Source: Leishmania mexicana MHOM/GT/2001/U1103 (taxonomy: Eukaryota > Euglenozoa > Kinetoplastea > Trypanosomatida > Trypanosomatidae). From it: 64,000 nucleotides of DNA. Shown here piece by piece: positions 19,618 through 29,952 of the stretch. The stretch lies in the NCBI RefSeq assembly GCF_000234665.1, contig NC_018335.1, positions 1,411,825-1,475,824 of the forward strand, given 5' to 3'. Both the position numbers and the translations under genes were made by a program. How positions within the stretch are numbered: the stretch's first letter is position 1; each line of letters begins with the position of its first letter. The notes under the pieces are model-generated. The model searched no databases. It saw only the letters and a list, made by a program, of their open reading frames with translations, and was not told the DNA's origin.

Positions 19618-20025
19618 ATGGTCTCCAAGACCCGCAAACAGCGCCAGAAGAAGAAGGTCGCTATGCAGGCCAACGGCGGCGTTCTCCCCCCGGTGGTGCC
19701 GAGCGTGCCCAAGTCGGTGCACCTGAAGAAGACACGACCCAACATGAAGGGCAAGATGAAGATCCGGCTCGGGCTCGAGTCCCCCATTGACATCTACAGC
19801 GGCTTCGAGGAGCGCAAGGGTGTTCTCTGGCGGTGCCCCACCTGTGCCAAGGCGTGCCGTGTGCTCGGCTTCTGTGTCGACTGCGCCTCCGGCGTGAAGT
19901 CGAAGTCTCACGCGGGCCAACTGATTGGGCGGGCGAGCACGAAGAAGGAGGCCGCGCAGATGACGGCGCCAAAGCTGCGCCTAAAGGAGAGGAACAGGGC
20001 GATGAAGCTGAAGCGCAAGAAGTAG
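19618..20025 (+). CDS. Small basic zinc-ribbon protein
   Basis: 135 residues, very basic (about one quarter Lys+Arg), with Lys-rich ends resembling nuclear or nucleolar signals. The centre holds Cys73, Cys76, Cys86 and Cys89 (CPTC...FCVDC), a compact CxxC-9-CxxC zinc ribbon with an extra Cys80. The composition is that of a ribosomal or ribosome-biogenesis protein, but I do not recognise a family. The start is well supported: a C/T tract with two AGs (19602, 19611) lies just before ATG 19618, giving a leader of only a few nucleotides. Confidence 0.75.
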   Translation: MVSKTRKQRQKKKVAMQANGGVLPPVVPSVPKSVHLKKTRPNMKGKMKIRLGLESPIDIYSGFEERKGVLWRCPTCAKACRVLGFCVDCASGVKSKSHAGQLIGRASTKKEAAQMTAPKLRLKERNRAMKLKRKK

Positions 20026-21311
20026 GACGGCGTGCGTGCGAATGGACAGAGAGCGGCGGTGTGCAGGTTAACTTGTTGCACATGTCCCCCGCGTCGCTTC
20101 GAGCGCTGTGTGCGAGGTGCCATTTTCTTTCCTTTAATGGATGGCTGCATCCTGAACGAGTAACGGCACGTCAAACCAATGGAGCGCATGACGGGGCAAG
20201 CTCCTATGCACACATGGCGCGCGGAGACATCACAAGGCGAGGACCGTGGTGAACGCGCCTCGGTGACTACACGAGAACTTCAAAAAAAAATACACGAGGT
20301 CCATCGGCAATGAGGAGCACGAGTGATTACGTGGAAGACCTGCGCGCAGGTAGGCGACGCGGAATGAGAAGGGCCGCTTGCAGGCGCACTCCGTTCCTTT
20401 GTCTCGAAAGGGGAGCGGCGGCCAGTGGAAGTCGCACGTCTGCACTCATCCGGATGATCCACCACAGACGCACATCAGCATCACCACTTATCTCTTCTCT
20501 CCCCCTCCCTCTCTGCTTCCCCTCTCACCTTCTTTGTCCACCGCTCTGCACCGCATCTCGATTTCACGCTCACGCTGTTGCCGTTTGCGCGTGCCGCACG
20601 TGCCTCCTCATCGCCCTCTCTGTCTGTCTCCATATGTTTTCGTTTCGGGGCGTTGCCATTGGCGTGCCCATGCGGGTGATGTAAACCACCCGCACACGCC
20701 CCTCCCCTCCCCTCCCTCTCCCCCTCTCCTTCTGCCCCACTCGCACTGCTGAATCCCCTCTCTGCCTACAATGTAGCCTGCCTCGTTTTCGCTTGCATAC
20801 AGGACTCGCGCCAGTTGTCTCTCCGTTGGACCACAACGCGAAGCATCGACCCTTTGCGTCTCTCATACACGGTCGCCCTCTCACACGGGGACGCCTTTCG
20901 CCTGTCTTGCGTACAGTGCTCTTACCATTTGCTCTTGCACGTCTTCGTTCCCCTCCCTTCCGGCACACTCGCTCAGCCGTGCGCTCATTTCTCTTCTCGA
21001 CTCTGTTGCTGCAACGCCGCATCCCGCGCGTACGCCGCCTCTTCACTTACGCTGCTTCTCCCTGTTGTTACCCTACATGGTTTCCCTCACCTCCCGCTCC
21101 CGCTGCTCTTCCGTTGAGCGTCGTTCTCCGTACACCCCGCGAGTAAACAAAAGTGAAGACGGACGTGCTCAGGCGTCTACACACGGAGCTAACGAGTTGC
21201 ATCGACGCCCGGGCAGCTGCTCTCTCTCTCTCTCTCAACACTTCCGAGGCAGAGGGGCGCAAGATCGAGGCGCATCAGTGCCTGCGCATTGCCGTTGCGC
21301 CTGCACTCATC
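20026..21311. other. Intergenic spacer
   Basis: Several pyrimidine-rich blocks (about 20489-20560, 20695-20745, 20940-21115) and a (CT)n run at 21220-21238. The block at 21220 is the best splice signal for the transporter gene. No gene seen. Confidence 0.7.
21220..21250 (+). promoter_or_regulatory. CT-repeat pyrimidine tract and splice acceptor for the BT1 transporter
   Basis: About ten CT units are followed by AG dinucleotides at about 21248-21254, 60 nt before the ATG at 21312. This makes upstream in-frame starts unlikely. Confidence 0.55.
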
Positions 21312-23153
21312 ATGCAGCAGGCAGACAGCGGAGAAAATCCCGACAAGGAGCGATATCACTCCGGAATCACTACGGACTCGACAGTGGACGCAGCGTGTAG
21401 CTCTCGCATGCCTTTCTGTGGCGTTCAAATGGTGACGTCAGTGCCCTGTACTTGCAGCTCGGCATCCTCGATGGGGTGTCGCGAGGCTATACCCACGCCG
21501 TCATCAGTTCCTGAGAGCTGGCGCCGTTCAAGGGCTCTCTCGGCTGATCTCAGATTGGCCACGTTACGCGTGTCATCAGGCGCGGATAAGGATATCGCGC
21601 AATCTTGTCGTGTCGAACCTTCTCACGAAAGCGACGAGGAAGACGTCGGTAGGGCGTCCATCAAGGCGGATCACCGCGACGGCGATAGCCCGACAGTCAC
21701 GGATGCTGCGGGTTTGCTGCACCCAAATCAACAGGACCTGACGCGGAGGTTTGCATGTCCCACGATCCCGCGCATGGTGACTGTTCTCCTCCTCTTCAGC
21801 TCCCTTGTCCAGGGTTTCTCGGCTAGCGTCATCAGCATTTTCATCAACAGGGAGCTGGCGCTGCAGCCCGTCGAGGTGGCCCAATACTGGATGTACATCG
21901 GGTGCACGATGTGGTGCCAGCCCATCGTGGGGTATATCTCGGACGCTGTTGTGGTCTTTAGCGAGAAGCGGCGGCCACTCTTCGTCTTGGCCGCCATCAG
22001 CAACACCGCGATCTACACTATCTACAGCCTTTTCCCTGGAGCCACGAGCGGTTTCGGTAAGTTCGTGGCCCTGTCGATGGTGAGCCAATTCTTCACGATG
22101 GGGCTGTACATCCCGTTGAACGGTTTGGTGGTGGAGTTGGGCTGGCACGACGCGGAAACAGCGGAGGAGAGCAATGCGCGCATGAGTGCCATCATGTCGA
22201 AGACGATGGTTTGGCGTTCCACCGGGAGTCTGGCCGGGGCGGTGCTGCACACGTGCCTCATCGCGCTTTTGTCCGTGCGTCCGCTACTGGGCATCGCCGG
22301 CATTTTGTTCCTCGTACTCGTCCCGATTGTTCTCGTCACGCCACGGCATCTTTTTCTCCGTTCCAGCACGCAAGACCATAGCGTCTGCCGTCAGGTCGGC
22401 AAGGCGTGTTGGATGGTGTGGCGCAGGCTCGACATCCGTGATCTAAGCAGCGATGGCGTCTGCTTTGTCCTTGTGCTCACGTTTGTGTTTCTGTACACAA
22501 TGATGCCTGATGCGAGCTTTGTCTACGACAGCTACCTCTACGTTGTTTTCGAGTTTCCCAACTGGTTCTACTCGATGAACGGCTGCGTCGGCCTCCTCGG
22601 CTCCATCGCTGGCGCCTACGTCTTCTCGTACTGGGCGGATCGACGTGCGACGCAGGAGGCCCGCGGTGGAATTCGCATGTCGCTCTTCTTCATCTTTATG
22701 GTCAGCAGTGTGGCGTGGGCGCTCGGGTACGTGACGAACCTCTTGTTATGCACCGGGTTCATCACGGAGACGCTGGGCATGCCGGCTGCTGTGTACGTGC
22801 CTGTCGACACTTTCTTTACTTCCCTCGTTGCGCGATTTGCCTTCATGCCGACGCTGGTCATGGCTGCCGAGCATGCGCCGAAGTTCTTCGAGGCGACCAC
22901 GTTTGAGGTGTTCAGCGTGACGAGCATGGGCGGCAGTATTGTGTCGGGGTTGTTGATCAGCAGCATTGCGAAAGGCTTGCACATCACCCGCACAGATTAC
23001 AGCCAGCTGTGGGCGCTAATTGTGGTCTCGATTGTGGCAAAGTTGGTGCCGATATTCTTGGCGTATCTTTTACCGGAGCGGCGCAGTGCTCGCGGTGGTG
23101 AGGGCCTTCTTGACGACGCCGTCGTGGTGGCCGGGGACGAAGGAGCGCGGTAG
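21312..23153 (+). CDS. BT1-family folate/pteridine transporter
   Basis: A polytopic membrane protein of 613 residues. A hydrophilic N-terminal tail of ~150 residues precedes about 12 hydrophobic segments, as in the FBT/BT1 branch of the major facilitator superfamily. The family hallmark after TM1 is visible: VEVAQYWMYIGCTMWCQPIVGYISDA, i.e. YW...W..P..G..SD, here with C-Q before the Pro in place of the common K. Leishmania is auxotrophic for pteridines and folate and imports them with BT1, FT1 and paralogues; one related member is an S-adenosylmethionine transporter, so the substrate cannot be assigned by eye. The C-terminus is a short acidic tail. Only one copy is seen here, although the family is often in tandem. 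Confidence 0.85.
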   Translation: MQQADSGENPDKERYHSGITTDSTVDAACSSRMPFCGVQMVTSVPCTCSSASSMGCREAIPTPSSVPESWRRSRALSADLRLATLRVSSGADKDIAQSCRVEPSHESDEEDVGRASIKADHRDGDSPTVTDAAGLLHPNQQDLTRRFACPTIPRMVTVLLLFSSLVQGFSASVISIFINRELALQPVEVAQYWMYIGCTMWCQPIVGYISDAVVVFSEKRRPLFVLAAISNTAIYTIYSLFPGATSGFGKFVALSMVSQFFTMGLYIPLNGLVVELGWHDAETAEESNARMSAIMSKTMVWRSTGSLAGAVLHTCLIALLSVRPLLGIAGILFLVLVPIVLVTPRHLFLRSSTQDHSVCRQVGKACWMVWRRLDIRDLSSDGVCFVLVLTFVFLYTMMPDASFVYDSYLYVVFEFPNWFYSMNGCVGLLGSIAGAYVFSYWADRRATQEARGGIRMSLFFIFMVSSVAWALGYVTNLLLCTGFITETLGMPAAVYVPVDTFFTSLVARFAFMPTLVMAAEHAPKFFEATTFEVFSVTSMGGSIVSGLLISSIAKGLHITRTDYSQLWALIVVSIVAKLVPIFLAYLLPERRSARGGEGLLDDAVVVAGDEGAR

Positions 23154-23822
23154 CACAGCCAGAGCAAGCGGTGCAGCGCATCGTAGCGCGCGGGTGCTTT
23201 TTAGCGAGAGGGCACATGCGAATCAGAGAAGTGGGACTTGCCGTCGCGTGACCGACGAGCCCCCGGCCACACAGACACCACCGAACTGTTCCGTAATCAT
23301 ACTCAGCTGCTGAACAGAGAAGGAGAGATGGACGCCCCAGCCGAGAGCTGTGAATGGGCGCGGTGAGGGAGCCTGGGTGGGAGTGGGGTTGCCGGCAGTG
23401 GCGAGATGCGTCTCTTCACTGCTCTCCTCCGCTGGCTTACCGCCCCTCACACCCAACGAAGAAAGCGAGATGTTGTAAATGCGTGCACGCACGCCCACGA
23501 GCCTGCGCCCCCTGTTCCTGCGCAATGGGAGTAGGTGGGAGCCGGCCCGTCGTTCTCCCTCGTGAGCGTGGGAGAAAAGAGGGCGGCAAGGCAGGGCGCG
23601 GCCACCGCCGACGTCGCCCCTTTCCTCCCGCAGCGACACCTATAGCAACTGCTCCGTGATGCCCCATATACTCTCTGGTACTCTCTGCTACTCTCCAACT
23701 TGTCGTCTCCGTCATTCGTCTTTGGGCAGGTGTTCGTGTTCTGCTGTGTGACCCTTCCCATTTCCAGATCGTAGTTCATCTCAAGGAAGAAGCACGCGAG
23801 GGGGGCTGGAGCACTAGAAGCC
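23154..23822. other. Intergenic spacer
   Basis: No gene seen. It ends in a clear acceptor: a pyrimidine run at 23751-23765 then AG at 23766-23767, with no ATG before 23823. Confidence 0.7.
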
Positions 23823-24440
23823 ATGTCGTTTCTGGACAGCGTGCAAGAGTGGCTCGGTGACGTTGAGGACCAGTTCTGGACAGCACACAATGAGGTGATG
23901 GAGGCGACCGGCGCTCGCGCCTTTGTTGATGCTGCCGCCGCGTCCTCGCTCAGCATTGGCTCCCTCGCGGAGGGATTCCGGCGGGAGATATACAACTTCT
24001 ACACGGCAGTGAACTGGTCAGAGCCGTTTTTTCGCTACCTCGGGGCCTTTCACGTCGTCGTGTGGGTGGCCGCCATCACTGCGACGTGGGGCGCTGTCTC
24101 TGACGAACGCATCATGACCGTATGTGCGGTGCTGGGTGTGCTGCTGCTGTCTGGCATACCGGCAAACTCTTACGCCGGTCGACACGCCGAGTGGCTCTTT
24201 CAGGAGCCTGGTGTAAACTACTTCACGGAGGACGGAATCATGATGATGGTGGCCTACCTGCTGCCTCTGCTGGCCTTGTTGGTGTACTTACAGTTGCGCC
24301 AAGGCTACCGCGTTGTGTCGCTGATGGTGCAGTTGAAGCGTGCCCAGCTGCGCCGCCGAATGCGGCAAGAAGCGCGGCGCGAGAGCTGCGGCGGCGCTCA
24401 CGAAGGGGAGGCCGCTGGCGACAGCAAGAAGACGCAGTAG
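23823..24440 (+). CDS. TMEM18: TMEM18-family membrane protein
   Basis: 205 residues. Three hydrophobic segments at about 72-90, 95-113 and 138-158, preceded by the family element NWSEPF (64-69) and followed by a strongly basic helix (LKRAQLRRRMRQEARR). The human protein has the same order: a W-x-E-P motif, three or four TMs and a basic coiled C-terminus that acts at the inner nuclear membrane. The trypanosomatid protein is longer at both ends (human about 140 residues). Its function is unknown here; nuclear-envelope or ER location is an inference from the family. The start follows a clean splice acceptor at 23767. Confidence 0.75.
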   Translation: MSFLDSVQEWLGDVEDQFWTAHNEVMEATGARAFVDAAAASSLSIGSLAEGFRREIYNFYTAVNWSEPFFRYLGAFHVVVWVAAITATWGAVSDERIMTVCAVLGVLLLSGIPANSYAGRHAEWLFQEPGVNYFTEDGIMMMVAYLLPLLALLVYLQLRQGYRVVSLMVQLKRAQLRRRMRQEARRESCGGAHEGEAAGDSKKTQ

Positions 24441-25263
24441 ACAAGCAGCCGCTAGTGCTCGAGCCGGGGGGAAGCCCGTTGTGCGTCTGAAGTCGATTTC
24501 TCTCCTGTGCAGACGTGTGTGTGTGTGTGACTGCAGTGCAGGCATCGGCTTCACTGAAGCGAAGGAGAGCTGAGCTACGACATGGCCAGCGCACCGTGCG
24601 CTCTCATACATGCGTGCGATCGGTGATGACCCGCACGGCTGGAGGAAAGAAAATCAGAAAAGCGTTTCACGGATGGAGGGAGGGAGAAGAGTTGTGAGCT
24701 GGCGCAGCGACATCCACTTGAGCAGCCGCTCTTGTTGCTGTTGTGCCTTTTTCCTCAGCCTCACAGACGCGATGCGCCGGTGCAAACTCACCTACTTGGC
24801 GTGTGCTCAGGTGATGCAAGACTGCCAAAGGGCTCACGAGTGATCGTCTTGCGCCTCCGCACATTTGCGAGTCACGCCTCTCTGTGGACGGTGTTGTGTG
24901 CCGCCACCATCTGCTTCCTCTCTCTCTCTGTTGCACGTAGTCTTCATGAACCTTCGCCGTTTCTCACGGACACAGCGGGCCGCGTCTCAGTGTGTTGCGT
25001 GTTCCACTCGTTGTTGTTTGGGAGAAGCTCGAGGAGCCGCTGGGGCCCCTTCATTCTCCCCTGCACCTCCCCGGAGGTGCGTCACAGACCGAGACAATGA
25101 AGCGGCAAGCGTTCACCCCCTGCGTGTTCTTCAATTCTCGACTCGCTCATGTATCCTCAAAGGCCCTCCCTCCCGTACCGCTTCTGTTTCACTGAGTTTG
25201 CACGTCTTGCTGGCCGCACCGACGCAGGCTTAGCGCCGCTTCGTAGATGACCCGCATTGCACA
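24441..25263. other. Intergenic spacer
   Basis: GT run at 24515-24530; otherwise mixed sequence with C/T blocks near 24905-24935 and 25030-25075. No gene seen. Confidence 0.65.
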
Positions 25264-25731
25264 ATGAGCTCGTGGCTTTCGTTCGAGAACTTTCTTCACA
25301 GCCGCACCGCAACGTGGTGCCGCTACGGACTTGTTGCCTTCGGCATCTTTGGCGTCGGGAGCGACTACTACCTCACGCACTACTACCAGGCCTTCGACCC
25401 CTCCGAAGGACGGCAGTACGTCGTGGACTGGAGCCCCATCGGCAAGCCGCGGTGCCAAATGCTCCTCATCCCAAGCAACCGCTATACCAACTACAGTCCA
25501 TGGACGCCCAAGAATGGCGACGTCGTGCTCGCTCGAGAGGTGGAAGACGAGCCAAATTACCTGCAGCTGCTTAACGGCCGTTTCGTGGAGCGGCAGACGT
25601 GCGGGGTTACGCTTCTACGACCAATAGAGGAGGTGGCTCAGAGTAAGAGGGAGGAGCAGCTGGATCACGAGAGACTGTTGTCGTACATGTTCAGCACCGG
25701 CGACACGGTGCGGTCTTCGACTGGCCACTAG
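25264..25731 (+). CDS. Small conserved-looking protein with N-terminal hydrophobic segment
   Basis: 155 residues, not recognised. A hydrophobic, Gly-rich stretch at about 21-35 could be one membrane span. It is followed by an aromatic-rich region (SDYYLTHYYQAFD) and an ordered domain with many Tyr/Asn/Pro residues. The C-terminal 35 residues are charged. Size and layout resemble small inner-mitochondrial-membrane subunits, but this is only analogy. Codon use is GC-rich at third positions like the neighbours, supporting a real gene. Confidence 0.65.
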   Translation: MSSWLSFENFLHSRTATWCRYGLVAFGIFGVGSDYYLTHYYQAFDPSEGRQYVVDWSPIGKPRCQMLLIPSNRYTNYSPWTPKNGDVVLAREVEDEPNYLQLLNGRFVERQTCGVTLLRPIEEVAQSKREEQLDHERLLSYMFSTGDTVRSSTGH

Positions 25732-26440
25732 ACCCTCGTTGAGACGACCTGCTCTGAGTCCGCATCAAACCTGTTGTCGATGGAGTACGCGGTGCGCAGT
25801 GCTGTGCCTGTGCGCAGAAGTGCGTGAATGGGTCCCTGTTGGGGGGAAAGTGATTCGCCCACCTGTACGTGAGTGTGAGTGCAGTGTCCATGGGGAAGGC
25901 AGTGCGACAAACTCCTGCAGAGACACACTGCGGTCAACAGCAGATGCGGCAGCCTTGATATCTGCCACGCTGTGCTGCAGGTACCCTTCTGCTGCCCATT
26001 ACGCGGGCACAGCATCGGTCTCTCTCTGTGTGTGTCTGTGTTGGCGTAAGTGCGGAAGAAGGGCGCGGCTCTACTCCATCAGCTGCAGGTCTTTCGGCCA
26101 CCCTCTCTCGAAGTGGGGCACCGCACACCCCCACCCCGTGGGGAAAGGACGACGAAGAAAAGGGCCAGTTTTGACACAGTGCGCACGCAGACCTGCACAT
26201 CCCTTGTATCTCTATCGCTCTCTGCCTTTTTCTTTGGTTCCATCGCCCGCACCCATCCGCACACAACCATGCGAGGACAGACACTCATCCAAGTACGCCG
26301 GCGCTGCGCTTGCTTCGGTGACGTACGGGGTCGTTTGTGCACACCCGTCACCGTCGACGTCCCTTGGTCTTATATCGTCTGCGTCTTCTGTTCACCTGCT
26401 CCGCCATCCCCCCGGAAGTGCGGGTCTCTCGACGGCACAG
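25732..26440. other. Intergenic spacer
   Basis: Open frames run through it without ATG support. C/T-rich tract at about 26380-26412 followed by AG at 26416-26418 is the likely acceptor for TYW3. No gene seen. Confidence 0.65.
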
Positions 26441-27322
26441 ATGCGGTGCTGCACGCTGCGGCTGCGCACGGCCGTTTCCGGTGTGAAGGAGAGCCAGTTT
26501 TTCGCCTCCATGCGGGCACAGATTTTAAGCGACCTACGCACCAACACAAATGACCGAAGCCTCGCGGGCCGCGTGGACCCACAGATCTCCGAGCTAGTCG
26601 ATTACATCAACAGCTCCTTCACGCAGTACGTGACCAGCAGCTCATGCGGGGGACGAGTGGCACTTTTCCACAAAGGTATAAGAAGTACTGGTACGGCGAG
26701 CTCGCCCCACGCAGCCGCGGACCCCGCCGGGCCTTCGTCGCCTACAGCTGCATCCTCTGTCGAGCGGCGGAAGCGTGGCTCTTTCGGTCGCGGAACTCTG
26801 TACCAGTCACACGATCCTCTGCCGACGGACACATCGATTACTGTGAGAGAGAGCATCGTGCCTGCTCTGGAAGAGTTTTGGGCATGGCGGCAGGCGCAGA
26901 CTTCCGATGCGCGGCTTCAAGCGACGGAGGTGCTGCAGCTCAAGTTTGAGCCAATGATTCTCCACGTGCTTTGCGCTGACTTCGAGGCCGCCGCAGAGCT
27001 GCTCAAGTGTGGCAGTGAGAGCGGGCAGATGAACAGCGGCATCGTCTCTTGCTCGCGTGGGACCGTGGCGCACCGTAAGATCACCTGCTGCATCACCTCT
27101 CTGCTCTGCGTCGATGTGCCGCTCTTTGCCCACGACACGTGGTGCATCTCACCCGCCAACTTCCGCAGCGACGTCTGGGCAACGTTCTTGACAGCATCCC
27201 TCAATCACATCAACGCGCTTTTCACAGAGAACGCCACGCGCCGCAAACGTTTTGAGTTGGAGCTGCACGCGCGTGCTGGGAAGGCGGCGGCGCAGCCGCA
27301 GCGGCGTGGCATCCGGGATTGA
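26441..27322 (+). CDS. TYW3: TYW3-like tRNA wybutosine-synthesis methyltransferase
   Basis: 293 residues. TYW3 N-methylates the wyosine intermediate at G37 of tRNA-Phe using S-adenosylmethionine. Family motifs are clear: FFASMRAQIL (20-29); the YVTSSSCGGRVALF element (63-76), matching the DYVTTSSCSGRI signature; SHDP (123-126); FEPMILHVLCADFEAAAELL (169-188); and MNSGI (197-201), followed by the conserved strand with VDVPL. A low-complexity insert of ~35 residues (80-115) separates the first two motifs and is absent from most TYW3s. The ATG at 26441 is preceded by AG-rich sequence and a pyrimidine tract; the internal Met24 is an alternative. The wybutosine pathway exists in kinetoplastids (TYW1 known), so the gene makes sense. 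Confidence 0.88.
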   Translation: MRCCTLRLRTAVSGVKESQFFASMRAQILSDLRTNTNDRSLAGRVDPQISELVDYINSSFTQYVTSSSCGGRVALFHKGIRSTGTASSPHAAADPAGPSSPTAASSVERRKRGSFGRGTLYQSHDPLPTDTSITVRESIVPALEEFWAWRQAQTSDARLQATEVLQLKFEPMILHVLCADFEAAAELLKCGSESGQMNSGIVSCSRGTVAHRKITCCITSLLCVDVPLFAHDTWCISPANFRSDVWATFLTASLNHINALFTENATRRKRFELELHARAGKAAAQPQRRGIRD

Positions 27323-28125
27323 GATGGGAAGGGGTCAAGGACTCGGCGAGAGGCACCATTGTGCGTGGGCATTGCACTGTGGCACACACGCACACGTAAG
27401 ACCTCACCATCAGTGTGCTGGCACACGGCGCCACCTTCGCTAACGGGGCAGCCACATCATCACGCGATATGTAAGGTGTAACCCCTTTTCATCAGCGACA
27501 AGAGCAACAAAGCCAAGCACACCCACCCACCCACAGAAACAGCGGGGTAGCGCCTAAGAGGACCGAGAGGGCTGACTTGAAGGGGGACACACGTGAGCGT
27601 TGTGCTTCTTCATTTCTTGGTTAGTGGCCCATGTGGTGTGGTGCTGAGTGGGGGGGGGGGCTGCATGTGGCGCCATGCTCATCAGCCCTCGCACTAAGTC
27701 CAACCCCTCTCTGTCCGTCTCCATCTCTCTCTCTGCTTCTTTCGATACCCACCCTCCCCCTTCTCGCTGACGTATGTGTTTGACGCGTTAGCCGACAGCG
27801 GCTGTGCCGCCATCTTCTATCAGTGCCATCTTCTCCCGCCCACCGCCTCGTCTTCCTGCGCACGCTTCTCCGAATCGTCTTATTTCTGCACATCTGCACA
27901 GATCACTGGAGAAGAAACAGGCGCACACGCAGTGAGTGCGGTGTAGCCCTGATCTTGTGTGAGGAAGCACCTAGTACGCATACATACATACAGGGCTGCT
28001 CGTGCTTCTGAAGTGGCGGGTGAGCTTGTCGCCTTGAGCCGGTGCTCCTGCTGCTGCGCGGCGGTGCCTCACAGCCGGTGCTTTTTCAGTGCGCGTCTTG
28101 CCTGTGGGCTATTTGCCGCGGCATT
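27323..28125. other. Intergenic spacer
   Basis: A G9-11 run at about 27650-27661 and pyrimidine-rich sequence at 27710-27770. No gene seen. Confidence 0.7.
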
Positions 28126-29952
28126 ATGTCGAGCTCTGTGTCATGGCAGCGCTACGACGATGAGTTCCACATCTCTGGCATTCTTACGGAGGCAGCGCGG
28201 GCGTGTGTGTCAGCCCACCCGACCGATGTGAAAGACTTCTTCTCCCGCTACTTCCGTGAGGTGGCCGAGGGGACGTCTGTGAAGGCGCTTCATCACAACG
28301 AAGTGCTGAGCGCGGCTGGTGAGACAGCTGTCACCTTCACCGTGGAGCTGTGCGTGGGGCCTGAGGTGTCCGTGACCACCGGGGATTTGCTGTCATTTGC
28401 CGATAGGGGGAGGGATGGCGAGGTGCGCGCGTCCCTGGCAGCGTCGGAAGGGGCCACCGATGCCGAGGGCAACAGCTACTCCGTGATTCAAACCACGTGT
28501 GCTGCGGTGGTGTCGAAGTTACTTCAGCTTGGCTACGCAGAGCCGCAGCGCGAGTGGGATTCGGCTCTACGCACTGCTCTCTCCCCGTCCCCACTCGCCA
28601 GCGGTGCCTCTGCACTTCAATGGGTGCTGAGCATCATGGCGTCTTTGGTGGCCGCTAAGCAGCGCTGCGTGCCACTGCACCAGTACGTTGCTGCGCTGGT
28701 CGACGACCACCGCAGTGGTGGACCCGCTGTTGGCGGCGCGCACGTGAAACCGGCACGAGCCGGTGTCTCAGCAGCTTCAGCAGCACGAGCCGGCTCAGAC
28801 GCGTCAGCGCGACCGTTTTCTGTACCGCAGTTGCTGGTGACATTCTTGGTTCGCACCGCCAGGTCAGACGCGCCGGATGCGATGCATAGTGTGCGCTTCT
28901 CTCACGTGTATGTTGCCTTGGATGTGCTGACCTCGTCTGTGGGCGACGCGCACGGGGGTGAGAAGTCGATGCCCGTCAGCGGTACTGTGCTGCGGCAGCG
29001 CATGCAGAAGGTGTGCAAGGCTGCACAGCGCTTTCTGCAATCCCACCCAACCTCTTCCAGCGTGGGCACGGGTGGGACACTACACTGGGACGGCGCCGTG
29101 AACCTAACAGACGTTGTGAAGGCTGTGACGGAAGCACTGTCTGGTGCTCAGCTGAACGTCGGCGCTGAGGTGTGCGTGGGCTTGTCAATGGGCGTGTCCA
29201 CGACACGCGTGCCTGCAGCCAACGCGGCAGACGGTGACGCGTCCAAGGACGCTTCCGGAGACTGCAAGGTGCTATACAGCCTCTTCGGAGGTGGAGAGCC
29301 GCCGGTGACGGGCGATCAGCTCAGCGAGTACGTCAAGGAGCAGCTGAAAGAGGTGGACCCGGACATTGTGCAGTTTCTCGAGGATACGCATGCCATGGAA
29401 GACGACGTCGCTCGCCAGCGGCTTCAGATGGCTCTGCAGGACTCCATCGTTCTGAGTGACGTGGTCGCTGTGCAACGGGAGTCGGGGTCGGCAACATCGG
29501 GTCTTGCTAGTCCGTTACTTATACCGGCTTACGACGGCGCGTTCCCGAACAGTGTGATGAACCCCCGCGACTGTGGCACCATCAGCGACGTTGTCGAGTA
29601 TGTGTGTGCTGCTGGGGAGGATTTGCGCCGGGCAGTAACTGTTTTAGTCGACACTGCTGCCGGGGATCCGCAGACTGCGGCTCACGTCGTCGACTTAGCG
29701 ATCGCCGGCGGCGCATCTTACGTGCTCGTCAGCGCCGGCGTCTTCAGCGCGCACACAGCTGCAGCGGTCAGCCGACTGGCATCTCGAACGGACGAGTTGA
29801 CGAATATGCAGATGGCGGCACCACGGCCGTCCGCGCAGCGTTTCAACCGCTACGACTGGCCTCCGCTGCCCACCGCGGAGGTCCCACCGATCCGCCGGAA
29901 GGGCGACAAGAAGAAGAAGGATATCGGCAAGGCCAACAACAGGAAGAAGTAA
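28126..29952 (+). CDS. Enolase-like pseudoenzyme (ENO4-type)
   Basis: 608 residues. The enolase fold can be followed along the sequence: ALQWVLSIMASLVAAKQRCVPLHQYVAAL (about 163-191) matches the ILGVSLA..KA.A...VPLY.HIA segment; VQFLEDTHAMEDD (415-427) matches the IEDPF.EDD metal-binding strand; NPRDCGTISDVVEYV (479-493) matches the NQIGTLTET strand. The catalytic parts are gone: the SHAG/QEF region, the Lys before NQIGT, the SHRSGETED loop and the final K-x-G are all replaced. Glycolytic activity is therefore unlikely. The N-terminus (about 15-45) has a HPTDVKDFFSRYF element like docking motifs of flagellar proteins, and the C-terminus is Lys-rich. In animals ENO4 is needed for sperm flagellum structure; a flagellar role here is inference. 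Confidence 0.72.
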   Translation: MSSSVSWQRYDDEFHISGILTEAARACVSAHPTDVKDFFSRYFREVAEGTSVKALHHNEVLSAAGETAVTFTVELCVGPEVSVTTGDLLSFADRGRDGEVRASLAASEGATDAEGNSYSVIQTTCAAVVSKLLQLGYAEPQREWDSALRTALSPSPLASGASALQWVLSIMASLVAAKQRCVPLHQYVAALVDDHRSGGPAVGGAHVKPARAGVSAASAARAGSDASARPFSVPQLLVTFLVRTARSDAPDAMHSVRFSHVYVALDVLTSSVGDAHGGEKSMPVSGTVLRQRMQKVCKAAQRFLQSHPTSSSVGTGGTLHWDGAVNLTDVVKAVTEALSGAQLNVGAEVCVGLSMGVSTTRVPAANAADGDASKDASGDCKVLYSLFGGGEPPVTGDQLSEYVKEQLKEVDPDIVQFLEDTHAMEDDVARQRLQMALQDSIVLSDVVAVQRESGSATSGLASPLLIPAYDGAFPNSVMNPRDCGTISDVVEYVCAAGEDLRRAVTVLVDTAAGDPQTAAHVVDLAIAGGASYVLVSAGVFSAHTAAAVSRLASRTDELTNMQMAAPRPSAQRFNRYDWPPLPTAEVPPIRRKGDKKKKDIGKANNRKK

